NCBI GenBank assembly: GCA_049423065.1
Contig: JBMSQB010000003.1
Coordinates: 1-64,000, forward strand
Direction: 5' to 3'
Source of the DNA: SYIM01 sp041182885
GTDB taxonomy: Bacteria > Pseudomonadota > Gammaproteobacteria > Burkholderiales > Burkholderiaceae_E
Length of the DNA stretch: 64,000 nucleotides
The translations under genes were made by a program, and so were the position numbers. Under the pieces are notes generated by a model that had not been told where the DNA came from, ran no database searches, and saw only the letters and a list, made by a program, of their open reading frames with translations. Positions 1 to 8,448 of this stretch are shown one piece after another. Each line of letters opens with the position of its first letter. Position 1 is the first letter of the stretch.

Positions 1-1
1 G

Positions 2-1234
2 CTCTACTGCTCTTTCTGCGGCAAGAGCCAGCACGAAGTCCGCAAGCTGATCGCCGGTCCGTCGGTTTTCATCTGCGACGAGTGCATCGAACTCTGCAAC
101 GACATCATTCGCGACGAGGTCCAGGCCGACACGCCTGCTGAGGGCGTGGCCCGCAGCGGCTTGCCCACGCCTTCGGAAATCGCGTCCATTCTCGACCAAT
201 ACGTCATTGGCCAGCAGAAGGCCAAGCGCATTCTCGCCGTGGCGGTCTACAACCACTACAAGCGTTTGCGGCACAAGGGCAAGAAAGACGAGATCGAGCT
301 CTCCAAGAGCAACATCCTGCTGGTAGGCCCCACCGGCTCAGGCAAGACGCTGCTCGCGCAAACCCTTGCGCGGCTTCTCAATGTTCCTTTCGTCATCGCC
401 GATGCCACCACGCTCACCGAGGCGGGCTACGTCGGCGAAGATGTCGAGAACATCATCCAGAAGCTCCTGCAGAACTGCAACTACGACGTCGAGAAAGCCC
501 AGAACGGCATCGTCTACATCGACGAAATCGACAAGATCTCCCGCAAGTCCGACAACCCGTCCATCACCCGGGACGTCTCGGGCGAGGGCGTCCAGCAGGC
601 GCTCCTTAAACTGGTCGAGGGCACGGTGGCGTCGGTGCCGCCCCAGGGGGGGCGCAAGCACCCCAATCAGGACTTCGTCCAGATCGACACCACCAACATC
701 CTGTTCATCTGCGGCGGCGCGTTCGACGGCCTGGAAAAGGTCATCCGCAACCGCTCCGAGCGCAGTGGCATCGGCTTCGGCGCCGAAGTGCGCAGTGCGA
801 GCGAGCGCTCGGTAGGCGATGTGCTTCGCGAAGTCGAGCCCGAAGACCTCATCAAGTTCGGGCTTATCCCCGAACTGGTGGGCCGCCTGCCGGTGGTGGC
901 CACGCTCGACGAACTCGGCGAGGCTGCGCTCATCGACATCCTGGTTCAGCCGCGCAACGCGCTCATCAAGCAATACCAGCGGCTCTTCGAAATGGAAGGG
1001 GTCGACCTTGAGGTACGACCCTCCGCGCTGGCCGCCATCGCACAGAAGGCGCTGCTCAGAAAAACCGGTGCACGCGGTCTCCGTTCCATCCTCGAGCATG
1101 TACTGCTTGACACCATGTTCGAGTTGCCTGGCGCGCAGAACGTGCAGAAGGTCGTGGTCGACGACACTTCGATCAACGGAGAAGGCAAGCCGTTGCTCAT
1201 TTACTCGGATGCCGCCCGAGTCGCTGCAAGCTGA
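2..1234 (+). CDS. clpX: ATP-dependent Clp protease ATP-binding subunit ClpX (5' end outside window)
   Basis: ClpX is the AAA+ unfoldase that recognises, unfolds and feeds substrates to the ClpP peptidase in the cytosol. The frame is open from base 2, and the residues before the first internal GTG (146) encode the N-terminal C4 zinc-binding domain (CSFC near the start, then CDEC), so the true start lies upstream of the window and 146 is not the start. Visible motifs are Walker A GPTGSGKT, pore loop GYVGED, Walker B IVYIDEIDK, and the ClpP-contacting loop with IGFG. The C-terminal small domain is complete and ends at a TGA. lon follows 162 bases downstream on the same strand, the usual proteobacterial order. 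Identification is certain; only the first few residues are missing. Confidence 0.98.
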   Translation, partial: LYCSFCGKSQHEVRKLIAGPSVFICDECIELCNDIIRDEVQADTPAEGVARSGLPTPSEIASILDQYVIGQQKAKRILAVAVYNHYKRLRHKGKKDEIELSKSNILLVGPTGSGKTLLAQTLARLLNVPFVIADATTLTEAGYVGEDVENIIQKLLQNCNYDVEKAQNGIVYIDEIDKISRKSDNPSITRDVSGEGVQQALLKLVEGTVASVPPQGGRKHPNQDFVQIDTTNILFICGGAFDGLEKVIRNRSERSGIGFGAEVRSASERSVGDVLREVEPEDLIKFGLIPELVGRLPVVATLDELGEAALIDILVQPRNALIKQYQRLFEMEGVDLEVRPSALAAIAQKALLRKTGARGLRSILEHVLLDTMFELPGAQNVQKVVVDDTSINGEGKPLLIYSDAARVAAS

Positions 1235-1338
1235 TTGCCGCGCGAGCGGTGTCATTCGCGGTATGCTCGTCTCCGGGCGCCGCGCGGGGGAGGATCCCCG
1301 CCCCACTCACCATTCATCGCGCAGATGTGCGCGCCCGG

Positions 1339-1367
1339 CTTGAAATCAGGCCAGGTCGCACGCATCT
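1339..1367 (+). promoter_or_regulatory. Candidate sigma32-like (heat-shock) promoter of lon
   Basis: CTTGAAA (1339-1345) is followed after 15 bases by CGCATCT (1361-1367), close to the sigma32 pattern CTTGAAA / CCCATNT. It ends 29 bases before the lon start codon. lon is a sigma32 gene in enterobacteria, so the placement is sensible. It is a match by eye only; the rest of the 1235-1396 gap holds no other gene. Confidence 0.5.
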
Positions 1368-1396
1368 GCCAACCTCAGGCCTAACTGGAGTCCGCC

Positions 1397-3811
1397 ATGT
1401 CTGATCCTCAGCCGTCTATCGCCCAGGTGCTGCCGCTGCTGCCCCTGCGCGACGTGGTGGTCTTTCCTCACATGGTGATTCCGCTGTTCGTGGGGCGGCC
1501 CAAGTCGATCAAGGCGCTCGAGGCGGCCATGGAAGGCGGCAAGAGCATCATGCTGGTCGCCCAGAAAAACGCCTCGAAGGACGAGCCCACGGCCACCGAC
1601 ATTCATCAGATCGGCTGTCTGTCGGGCATCCTTCAGATGCTCAAGCTGCCTGATGGCACGGTCAAGGTGCTGGTCGAGGGCACGCGGCGCGGTCGTATCG
1701 AGTCGGTGCAGGACAACGGCGCGCACTTCGTGTGTGAGGTCACCCCCATTGAGCAACCATCCGGTCCTGCTCCCGAGGTGGAGGCCTTGCGTCGCGCGAT
1801 CCTTGCGCAGTTCGACCAGTACGTGAAGCTGAACAAAAAGGTTCCGCCTGAAATTCTGGCGTCGCTGTCCGGTATCGATGATCCGGGCCGTCTGGCGGAC
1901 ACCATCGCAGCCCACCTGCCCATCAAGATCGAGCAGAAGCAGGGCATTCTCGAGATCATCGGCGTGCCTGAGCGCCTGGAAAAACTGCTCGCGCAGATCG
2001 AAACCGAGCTCGACATCCTGCAGGTGGAAAAGCGCATCCGTGGACGCGTGAAGCGTCAGATGGAAAAAAGCCAGCGCGAGTACTACCTCAACGAGCAGGT
2101 GAAGGCCATTCAGAAGGAACTTGGCGAAGGTGAAGAGGGCGCCGACCTCGAGGAACTCGACAAGAAAATCCGCGCTGCCAAGATGCCCAAGGAGGCACTG
2201 AAAAAAGCCGAAACCGAGTTCCGGAAACTGAAGCTCATGTCGCCCATGTCGGCCGAGGCGACCGTGGTGCGCAACTACATCGATACGCTGGTGAATCTCC
2301 CCTGGCGCAAGAAGAGCAAGATCAACAATGACCTGAGCAACGCGCAAAAGGTGCTTGACGACGACCATTTCGGTCTCGACAAGGTCAAGGAGCGCATTCT
2401 CGAATACCTTGCTGTTCAGCAGCGGGTCGATCGCCTGAAGGCGCCCATCCTTTGCCTGGTCGGGCCCCCCGGCGTGGGCAAGACTTCGCTCGGGCAGTCA
2501 ATTGCCCGGGCAACCAACCGCAAATTCATCCGGATGGCGCTGGGAGGGGTACGTGACGAGGCCGAGATCCGCGGCCATCGGCGCACCTATATCGGCTCCA
2601 TGCCGGGCAAGATTTTGCAGAGCCTCGGCAGGGTGGGCGTGCGCAATCCGCTCTTTTTGCTTGATGAAGTCGACAAGATGGGAATGGATTTCCGAGGTGA
2701 TCCCGCATCGGCGCTGCTGGAGGTGCTTGATCCCGAGCAGAACTCCACGTTCGTTGATCACTATGTGGAGGTCGAGTACGACCTGTCGGATGTCATGTTT
2801 GTGGCAACGGCCAACAGTCTCAACATTCCGCCGGCACTTCTCGACCGACTTGAAGTGATCCGCCTGTCTGGCTACACCGAAGACGAGAAGGTGAGCATTG
2901 CCCAGCGCTATCTGCTGCCCAAGCAGATGAAGAACACCGGGCTGAAGGCCACCGAAATCGTGGTGAGCGAAAGCGCTATCCGGGACATCATTCGCTATTA
3001 CACACGCGAGGCGGGTGTGCGGTCGCTCGAGCGCGAGATCAGCAAGATCTGCCGCAAGGTCGTCAAGATGCTGCTTCTCAAGAAGCAGGAGCGCAAGGTT
3101 CAGGTCACGGGCAAGAATCTGGACAAGTTCTGCGGGGTTCGGCGCTTCAGCTTCGGCGTTGCAGAGAAGGAAAACCAGGTTGGGCAGGTCACCGGTCTGG
3201 CCTGGACCGAAGTGGGTGGCGAGCTGCTCACGATCGAGGCGGTCGCTGTAGACGGCAAGGGAACCGCCACCTTCACCGGCAAGCTGGGTGATGTGATGCA
3301 GGAGTCGATCAAGGCCGCCATGACAGTGGTCCGGCGCCGTGCCCGTCGCCTTGGCATCAAGCCAGGCTTTCACGAGAAGCGGGACATTCACATTCACGTT
3401 CCCGAAGGCGCAACGCCCAAGGACGGTCCGAGCGCAGGCATTGCGATGACCACCGCGCTGGTGTCGGTGCTCACCGATATTCCGGTTCGTGCCGATGTGG
3501 CGATGACCGGCGAGGTGACGCTTCGTGGTGAAGTGCTCGCCATTGGCGGGCTGAAAGAAAAGCTGCTTGCGGCACACCGCGGCGGGATCAAGACCGTTCT
3601 CATCCCTGAAGAGAATGTAAAGGATCTTGCCGACATTCCGGACAACGTGAAGAACAGGCTTGAGATCGTTCCCGTCAAATGGATCGATCGGGTGCTTGAG
3701 CTGGCGCTGGAACGTATGCCGGAGCCGTTGCCCGACGATGAACCCGCCGCTGCGGCGGTGCCGCCCGAGGCGGAGAAGGGCAAGGGCGGGTCGGACGTCG
3801 TCACGCACTAG
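1397..3811 (+). CDS. lon: ATP-dependent protease La (Lon)
   Basis: Lon is a cytosolic homohexameric AAA+ serine protease that degrades damaged and regulatory proteins. The 804-residue product has full family length: N-terminal substrate-binding domain (about 1-310), AAA+ domain with Walker A GPPGVGKTS and Walker B LFLLDEVDKM, and C-terminal protease domain with the Ser-Lys dyad, Ser679 in PKDGPSAG and the Lys of GGLKEK near residue 720. The ATG is preceded by GGAG seven bases upstream, which supports the start. It is probably expressed both by readthrough from clpX and from the heat-shock-like promoter upstream. The end of the gene is followed by a GC-rich hairpin and the tRNA-Asn promoter. 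Confidence 0.98.
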   Translation: MSDPQPSIAQVLPLLPLRDVVVFPHMVIPLFVGRPKSIKALEAAMEGGKSIMLVAQKNASKDEPTATDIHQIGCLSGILQMLKLPDGTVKVLVEGTRRGRIESVQDNGAHFVCEVTPIEQPSGPAPEVEALRRAILAQFDQYVKLNKKVPPEILASLSGIDDPGRLADTIAAHLPIKIEQKQGILEIIGVPERLEKLLAQIETELDILQVEKRIRGRVKRQMEKSQREYYLNEQVKAIQKELGEGEEGADLEELDKKIRAAKMPKEALKKAETEFRKLKLMSPMSAEATVVRNYIDTLVNLPWRKKSKINNDLSNAQKVLDDDHFGLDKVKERILEYLAVQQRVDRLKAPILCLVGPPGVGKTSLGQSIARATNRKFIRMALGGVRDEAEIRGHRRTYIGSMPGKILQSLGRVGVRNPLFLLDEVDKMGMDFRGDPASALLEVLDPEQNSTFVDHYVEVEYDLSDVMFVATANSLNIPPALLDRLEVIRLSGYTEDEKVSIAQRYLLPKQMKNTGLKATEIVVSESAIRDIIRYYTREAGVRSLEREISKICRKVVKMLLLKKQERKVQVTGKNLDKFCGVRRFSFGVAEKENQVGQVTGLAWTEVGGELLTIEAVAVDGKGTATFTGKLGDVMQESIKAAMTVVRRRARRLGIKPGFHEKRDIHIHVPEGATPKDGPSAGIAMTTALVSVLTDIPVRADVAMTGEVTLRGEVLAIGGLKEKLLAAHRGGIKTVLIPEENVKDLADIPDNVKNRLEIVPVKWIDRVLELALERMPEPLPDDEPAAAAVPPEAEKGKGGSDVVTH

Positions 3812-3820
3812 GAATCGCCG

Positions 3821-3851
3821 CGCGCCGGCAGACCTTTGGCTTGCCGGCGCG
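3821..3851. terminator. GC-rich inverted repeat after lon
   Basis: A perfect 10-bp inverted repeat (CGCGCCGGCA at 3821-3830, TGCCGGCGCG at 3842-3851) lies just after the lon stop. It has no T-run, so it is at best a weak or factor-assisted terminator, or an mRNA-stabilising hairpin. Its right arm overlaps the -35 box of the tRNA promoter. Confidence 0.4.
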
Positions 3852-3869
3852 CGCGTAGCCATCTATAAT
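3841..3869 (+). promoter_or_regulatory. sigma70-type promoter of the tRNA-Asn gene
   Basis: TTGCCG (3841-3846), a 17-base spacer and a perfect TATAAT (3864-3869) stand 23 bases before the mature tRNA 5' end. Spacing and the consensus -10 make this the likely promoter of the tRNA gene, independent of lon. Confidence 0.7.
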
Positions 3870-3892
3870 CGAAGGCTTTGCTGAAAGGCAAT

Positions 3893-3968
3893 TCCCCGAT
3901 AGCTCAGTCGGTAGAGCGCCGGACTGTTAATCCGTAGGTCCCTGGTTCGAGCCCAGGTCGGGGAGCCA
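3893..3968 (+). tRNA. tRNA-Asn (GTT anticodon)
   Basis: The 76-base sequence folds as a complete cloverleaf: acceptor TCCCCGA pairs with TCGGGGA, D-arm with AGCTCAGTCGGTAGAGC, anticodon GTT at 3926-3928, T-loop GGTTCGAGCC, discriminator G and an encoded CCA at 3966-3968. It decodes AAC/AAU asparagine codons. It lies alone between lon and the catabolic region, with its own promoter and terminator. Confidence 0.97.
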
Positions 3969-3990
3969 AATTTGGTGCTGTAAAAACAAG

Positions 3991-4026
3991 GGGTTGCATG
4001 TGTTTGGGTGCAACCCTTTTGTTTTT
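3991..4026. terminator. Intrinsic terminator after tRNA-Asn, possibly bidirectional
   Basis: A stem GGGTTGCA (3991-3998) / TGCAACCC (4009-4016) is followed by TTTTGTTTTT on the plus strand. On the minus strand the same stem is followed by CTTGTTTTT, so it may also stop transcripts coming from the catabolic gene run that ends at 4134. The rest of 4027-4133 holds only a small hairpin (CACCGTT at 4053-4059, AACGGTG at 4065-4071). Confidence 0.75.
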
Positions 4027-4133
4027 GGCGCGCGTTTTCCCGCCGGATTTCCCACCGTTTTCCCAACGGTGAACGCATTGCGGGTTGTTTTGCATGTAGA
4101 GCGCAAGCACACCGGTCGGACGCTTTCTCCGTA

Positions 4134-5789
4134 TCAGCGCTTCAACGGCGCGAGTTCCAGCTGTGCCTGCTCGACCAGGCGAGCCTTCGCAACCTTGCCG
4201 CTTGCGAGTCGCGGCAGCTGCTCAGCGGTGCGAAAGTAAATGTGGTGCGGCACCTTGAAGGACGCGGCACGCTCGCGAACGAACGCCTGAAGCACAGGCA
4301 CCGAGACCGCATCGTCGGCGACCACGAACGCGATGATGATCTGGCCTCTGCGGCTGTCGGGGAGGGGCACCACGTGGGCGTCAAGAATTGCCGGGTGCTC
4401 GGTCAGCAGGTTCTCCACTTCAACCGGTGACACATTGATGCCCCCGGTCTTGATGATCTCCTTGACCCGAGAATGAAAATGCAACTGGCCGTCGGCATCG
4501 ATTGATCCCAGGTCTCCGGTATCGAACAGTCCGTCGGCCCGAAGCGCTCGGGCATTCTCGGTGGGGTTGAGGTAGTAGCCGGGTGTGACGAACCCACCCA
4601 CCAGAACCAGTCCCGTCTCGCCCGCCTGGAGTGGCTCACCGCTCTCCGGATGAACGATCCGCATCTCCATGCCGGGTAAGGCCCGGCCGTGGGTGTGCAG
4701 CTTGATCTCAAGCGGTGTGTCCGGGTCGTGCACGGTGGCATGACCGTAGGTTTCGGTCAGCCCGTAGGCCCCGCAGGCCTCGGTCATGTGCATGTCGACC
4801 AGGGTGAGACGCTTGTATTCGGCGGTCATGCCGGCGTTACCCTTTTTAAGGCTTCCGATGCGCGCCTGCCGATAATCGGGATGGCCAACGATGGCCATGG
4901 TCATGTTGCCCGTGCCGTAGTACACCGTTGCCTGCGTTTGCTCGACGACATCGATGGTGAGGCCGGGCTCGAAGGCGCCCTGAATCACCAGCGTTGCACC
5001 GTGCATGAAGGTTGCCGGCCAGGCGTTGGCCGAACCCAGTGCGTAGAAAAGCGGCGTGCCAACCCAAACCCGGTCATCCGGGCCGATCCGACGTCGCGCA
5101 CCAATATCCCATCCATTACCGGTCAGGCCGGCGTGCGACAACGTGACACCCTTCGGCTCCGACGTGCTTCCCGAGGTGTAAAGAATGAACGCGAGGTCAT
5201 CTGGCTGGACGCTTGCCGCGGCGGCGGTGAGTGTCTCTCGCGAGATGGTCTCACCGAGCGCGAGGAACTGCTCCCAGCTGAAGGTGCCTGGCACTGCGCG
5301 ACCCAGTACGGTGACCGATCTGAGCTTGGGGAAATCAGCCAGCTTAAGCTCGCCCGGCACGCCTTGCGCAAGGCCCGGAAATGCTTCGACCAGCATCTGC
5401 GCGAAATCCTGCTTCAGGAACTGATCCATGCAGACCAGGGTGGCAAGCCCGCAGTGACGCGCCGTCCAGGCGAGTTCAGTCCGCTTGTACCAGGTGTTGA
5501 GTGGGACCAGGATTGCACCGATGCTGGCGGCACCAACCGCCATCGCCACCCATTCGGGTTGATTCGATAGCAGCGCGCCCACGCGGTCGCCGCGCCGGAT
5601 TCCCAGCGCGAGAAGGCTTCGCGCAATGACGAGCGCACGTTCATGCAGCTCGCCATAGGACAGCGTGGAGCCTTCGTAGAGCACCGCAGGGTGCCGCGGA
5701 CGGGTGTGTGCCCAGAACTCGAACACCCCGCCGATCAGCCGGGACGCCGGGCGCTCCGAAGGCGCAGGAGAGGCGAGCGCTGCGCTCAT
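4134..5789 (-). CDS. AMP-dependent acyl-CoA synthetase (ANL superfamily)
   Basis: The 551-residue protein should activate a carboxylic acid with ATP and CoA through an acyl-adenylate. It has the ANL signatures in order: P-loop YTSGSTSEPKG, the Y-G-L-T-E-T adenine motif, the hinge GDLGSIDADG, and the C-terminal A10-type Lys in ASGKVAK. The start ATG overlaps the stop of the upstream dehydrogenase gene by 4 bases (ATGA), so the two are translationally coupled. It is the last gene of the 16-gene minus-strand run and ends near a likely bidirectional terminator. The P-loop has Ser-Glu in place of the usual Gly-Xaa before PKG, a tolerated variation. The substrate is unknown. Confidence 0.9.
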   Translation of the reverse strand: MSAALASPAPSERPASRLIGGVFEFWAHTRPRHPAVLYEGSTLSYGELHERALVIARSLLALGIRRGDRVGALLSNQPEWVAMAVGAASIGAILVPLNTWYKRTELAWTARHCGLATLVCMDQFLKQDFAQMLVEAFPGLAQGVPGELKLADFPKLRSVTVLGRAVPGTFSWEQFLALGETISRETLTAAAASVQPDDLAFILYTSGSTSEPKGVTLSHAGLTGNGWDIGARRRIGPDDRVWVGTPLFYALGSANAWPATFMHGATLVIQGAFEPGLTIDVVEQTQATVYYGTGNMTMAIVGHPDYRQARIGSLKKGNAGMTAEYKRLTLVDMHMTEACGAYGLTETYGHATVHDPDTPLEIKLHTHGRALPGMEMRIVHPESGEPLQAGETGLVLVGGFVTPGYYLNPTENARALRADGLFDTGDLGSIDADGQLHFHSRVKEIIKTGGINVSPVEVENLLTEHPAILDAHVVPLPDSRRGQIIIAFVVADDAVSVPVLQAFVRERAASFKVPHHIYFRTAEQLPRLASGKVAKARLVEQAQLELAPLKR

Positions 5790-6838
5790 GCGGACAACCC
5801 CGGCTTCAGAAGCACCCGACCGAACGACTGCCCTGACTCCACCGCTGCATGGGCAATGGCGGCCTGCTCAAGCGGCAGCACATCCGAAATGACAGGCTTC
5901 ACCAGACCCTGCTTGACCAGCTGAAGCGAATCCTGGAGCTGATTGCGGGAGGTGCTCTTCACGCTCTTGATGGAGATGTCTCGCATGAACAGTTGAGCGG
6001 GGTTGAGCCTGACGAAATCGCCCGTCAGCTGGCCAACGAAGATCCATCGGCCGCCCATGCCCAGGCTCTTTCGAGTCGGCTCAAAGAGCACACTTCCTAC
6101 GTTGTCGATGACCACATCAACGCCTTCTCCGCGTGTCGATTCGCGGATCATCGGAGAAAAATCCTCACCACGACCGCAGATGATCACCTCGTGTGCGCCA
6201 AGCGCGCGCAGTCGGTCCGCCTTCTCGGGGGAGGTGGTGACGGCATAGACATAGGCTCCCGATCCGCGTGCGAGCTGTAGCCCGTGAACGCCCAGACCGC
6301 CCCCCGCGCCGGAGATCAGGACCCGATCGCCTGGGCGGACCTGCGCCACATCGCGGATGGCATTGAGTTCGGTGCCAATTGCGCACGAAACGATTGCAGC
6401 TTCATCGAGCGCTACCCCTTCCGGAACATGGACGACATTGTCGTCGCCCACGCAGACATACTCGGCATAGCCGCCGTTCAGGTCGGCATCGCCGAGAAAT
6501 TCGCGCTCGTCGCAGGAGGTTTCGCGACCACTGCGGCAGAAGCGGCAGGCGCCACAGATATGGCGACGCTGGGCGGTGCAAACACGATCGCCCGGCTTGA
6601 AGTGCCGAACCGCCGGCCCGACCGATTCAACGATGCCCGAGACCTCATGGCCGGGTATCAGCGGCATGCGCACGCCGCGCTTCATGACGCCATTGCGGGT
6701 GACAACATCGTGAAAGCAGACGCCGCAGGCCTCGACCCGGATCCGGACATCGTTGGCCCGAAGCGGTGGCATCGGAACATCTTCCAGCCGCAGGTGGTCC
6801 GGCGCACCGGGATCACGTACAACCATGGCTCGCATCAT
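5786..6838 (-). CDS. Zinc-dependent alcohol dehydrogenase (MDR family)
   Basis: A 350-residue medium-chain dehydrogenase/reductase, expected to oxidise an alcohol (or reduce an aldehyde, ketone or enoyl compound) with NAD(P). Catalytic zinc ligands Cys41 and His64 (in PGHE) are present, as are the four structural-zinc cysteines at about 95, 98, 101 and 109. The nucleotide-binding motif GAGGGLGVHG lies in the Rossmann domain. It sits 15 bases after a DUF35 gene and overlaps the downstream CoA ligase by 4 bases. The neighbours suggest it acts on a CoA-pathway intermediate, for example an aldehyde released by retro-aldol cleavage; that role is inference. Confidence 0.9.
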   Translation of the reverse strand: MMRAMVVRDPGAPDHLRLEDVPMPPLRANDVRIRVEACGVCFHDVVTRNGVMKRGVRMPLIPGHEVSGIVESVGPAVRHFKPGDRVCTAQRRHICGACRFCRSGRETSCDEREFLGDADLNGGYAEYVCVGDDNVVHVPEGVALDEAAIVSCAIGTELNAIRDVAQVRPGDRVLISGAGGGLGVHGLQLARGSGAYVYAVTTSPEKADRLRALGAHEVIICGRGEDFSPMIRESTRGEGVDVVIDNVGSVLFEPTRKSLGMGGRWIFVGQLTGDFVRLNPAQLFMRDISIKSVKSTSRNQLQDSLQLVKQGLVKPVISDVLPLEQAAIAHAAVESGQSFGRVLLKPGLSA

Positions 6839-6853
6839 GGGCTCCTGTGTGCG

Positions 6854-7273
6854 TCAGTTTTGTGCAGGGTTGGGGCGAAATCGAATCAGGGTGACCTCTG
6901 GGGTGACGTCATCAAATACCGCGGTCACCGGCATGCCGATCCTTATCTGGGCGTCGTCGATTCCGACCAGATTGGAATAAAGGAAGGGGCCTTCGCGCAG
7001 CTTGATGAGCACCACGGTGTAGGGGAGATCGTCTTCGAACCCCTTGAAATAAAGGCGATGGAAGCGGCAGTGCGACCACACCTCGCCTTCACCGGAAAGC
7101 GTGACCCACTCATTGGCATCGGAGAGGCACGTCGGGCAGTGCCGCGCCGCTGGCAAGCGAAGCCCGCCGCAGGCGGTGCATCGCTGCACGCGCACCTGCC
7201 GCTCGCGCGCACCCGCCCAGTGTGGTGCGTTCTCGCCATCGAGTGCAGGAAGGGGCTTGGCAGTGGTGCTCAT
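6854..7273 (-). CDS. DUF35 / OB-fold zinc-ribbon protein, partner of the adjacent aldolase-like protein
   Basis: A 139-residue protein with an N-terminal rubredoxin-like zinc ribbon (CTAC and CPTC pairs) followed by an OB-fold that ends in FDDVTPEVTLIRF. DUF35 proteins bind acyl-CoA and form complexes with thiolase-fold partners such as Ltp2, where the DUF35 part of ChsH2 is needed for aldolase activity. The frame is open further upstream, but ATG 7273 overlaps the stop of the preceding thiolase-fold gene as ATGA, which fixes the start. It is the first of three such proteins in this run and is coupled directly to its probable partner. Confidence 0.88.
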   Translation of the reverse strand: MSTTAKPLPALDGENAPHWAGARERQVRVQRCTACGGLRLPAARHCPTCLSDANEWVTLSGEGEVWSHCRFHRLYFKGFEDDLPYTVVLIKLREGPFLYSNLVGIDDAQIRIGMPVTAVFDDVTPEVTLIRFRPNPAQN

Positions 7274-8412
7274 GGCTCGGCTCCGTAAATGATCGATGTC
7301 ACGAGGGGAGCGGCGCACATGTACTGAATGAGCTTCGCGCCGGGAATCTGGCGTTCTCCGCACTGACCGCGCAGTTGCCTGACTGCCTCCGCGTTGAGCG
7401 CCCAGCCCTGCATGTAGCTCTCGCTCATGTGGCCACCGCTGGTGTTGGACGGGAACTCGCCACCCAGCGCGAGACGCCCGCCCTCGACGAACCTTCCGCT
7501 TTCTCCCCTGGGGCAGAATCCGAAGCCCTCGAGCGAAAAAAGCACGGTGGGCGAAAAGTTGTCATAGATCATGAGCCCGTCGAGATCGTTATGGCTGACA
7601 CCGGCCATTTCATAGACGTCGCGCGCGACCTGGGACATCGGTTCGTACCAGTAGTCGCCATCGGGGAACGAGGAGTCTGCCAGTCGGGTGGCCGACGAGA
7701 AGCCACGGACGTAGACCGGCGGTTGCCGGCAGTCGCGGGCATGGTCGGCTGTGGTGAGGATGAGCGCCACGCCACCATCGTTGATCAGGCAGTAGTCAAA
7801 CAGATGCAGAGGCTCGCAGATGTAGCGGGAGTGCATGTGTTCATCAATGGTTATGCGGTCGCGCATGACGGCCCACGGGGTGAGTGCAGCGTGGCTGCGG
7901 AACGTCACTGCGATTTCAGCCAACTGCCGGGGCGTGGTCCCGAATTGCGCCATATGCCGTTGCATCATCATGGCGTGAACCGCGCCCGGCGAGGTCATGC
8001 CGTAGGGAAACCACATGCCGGCGCCGCCTGAGCCGTAGGTGTCGCTGTCTCCCCCATAGCGCGCGCCAGCACTGCGGCCGTTGTTGCCGTAGACCAGGGC
8101 GATGGTCTTGCAGAGGCCCGCAGCCAGCGCCGCCACTGCGATCTGAATGGAGTTGCCGGACATCCGCCCCTGACCGGGTGTGACCAGCGCAAAGCGCGGG
8201 TTGATGCCGGCAATCTCGCAGAAGCGCTGATAGTCGGGAATGCGGTTGACAATCACCCCATCAATCTGCGACTTCTGAAGCCCTGAGTCGTTGAGCGCGT
8301 TCTTGAACGCCCACAGGCCGAGGTCATAGGGCGAATAGCCCGGCAGCCGACCGAAGTCGGTGTTGCCCACGCCGACCACGGCAACCTTGTTTCTAAGTGA
8401 CCGCTCAGGCAT
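7270..8412 (-). CDS. Thiolase-fold protein with Ltp2-type (retro-aldolase-like) active site
   Basis: A 380-residue member of the SCP-x/lipid-transfer thiolase family. By alignment from memory with SCP2 thiolase, the nucleophilic Cys position is Arg83 (in GQGRMSGN), the His of the HDCF-like motif is Tyr283 (IYDNFS) and the His of GHP is Tyr333 (SYMQG). Loss of Cys with Tyr at both sites is the arrangement reported for Ltp2, which cleaves a steroid side-chain CoA thioester by retro-aldol chemistry. It should therefore not be called an acetyl-CoA acetyltransferase. A GGAGATC-like site upstream of the ATG supports the start. The DUF35 partner follows with a 4-base overlap. Confidence 0.85.
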   Translation of the reverse strand: MPERSLRNKVAVVGVGNTDFGRLPGYSPYDLGLWAFKNALNDSGLQKSQIDGVIVNRIPDYQRFCEIAGINPRFALVTPGQGRMSGNSIQIAVAALAAGLCKTIALVYGNNGRSAGARYGGDSDTYGSGGAGMWFPYGMTSPGAVHAMMMQRHMAQFGTTPRQLAEIAVTFRSHAALTPWAVMRDRITIDEHMHSRYICEPLHLFDYCLINDGGVALILTTADHARDCRQPPVYVRGFSSATRLADSSFPDGDYWYEPMSQVARDVYEMAGVSHNDLDGLMIYDNFSPTVLFSLEGFGFCPRGESGRFVEGGRLALGGEFPSNTSGGHMSESYMQGWALNAEAVRQLRGQCGERQIPGAKLIQYMCAAPLVTSIIYGAEP

Positions 8413-8448
8413 GGGCGGATCTCCTTGTGTGCGATTGAATGCCAGACA

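Noticed and set aside
338..3862. Long antisense open frames across clpX and lon (up to 454 codons at 2498-3862)
   Set aside because: They are shadows of high-GC coding sequence: no family resemblance, no ribosome binding sites and complete overlap with clearly identified genes.
3893..3968. tRNA-Asn as a proven attachment site of a genomic island
   Set aside because: No integrase and no repeated tRNA 3' end were found by reading the window; kept only as a possibility among the findings.
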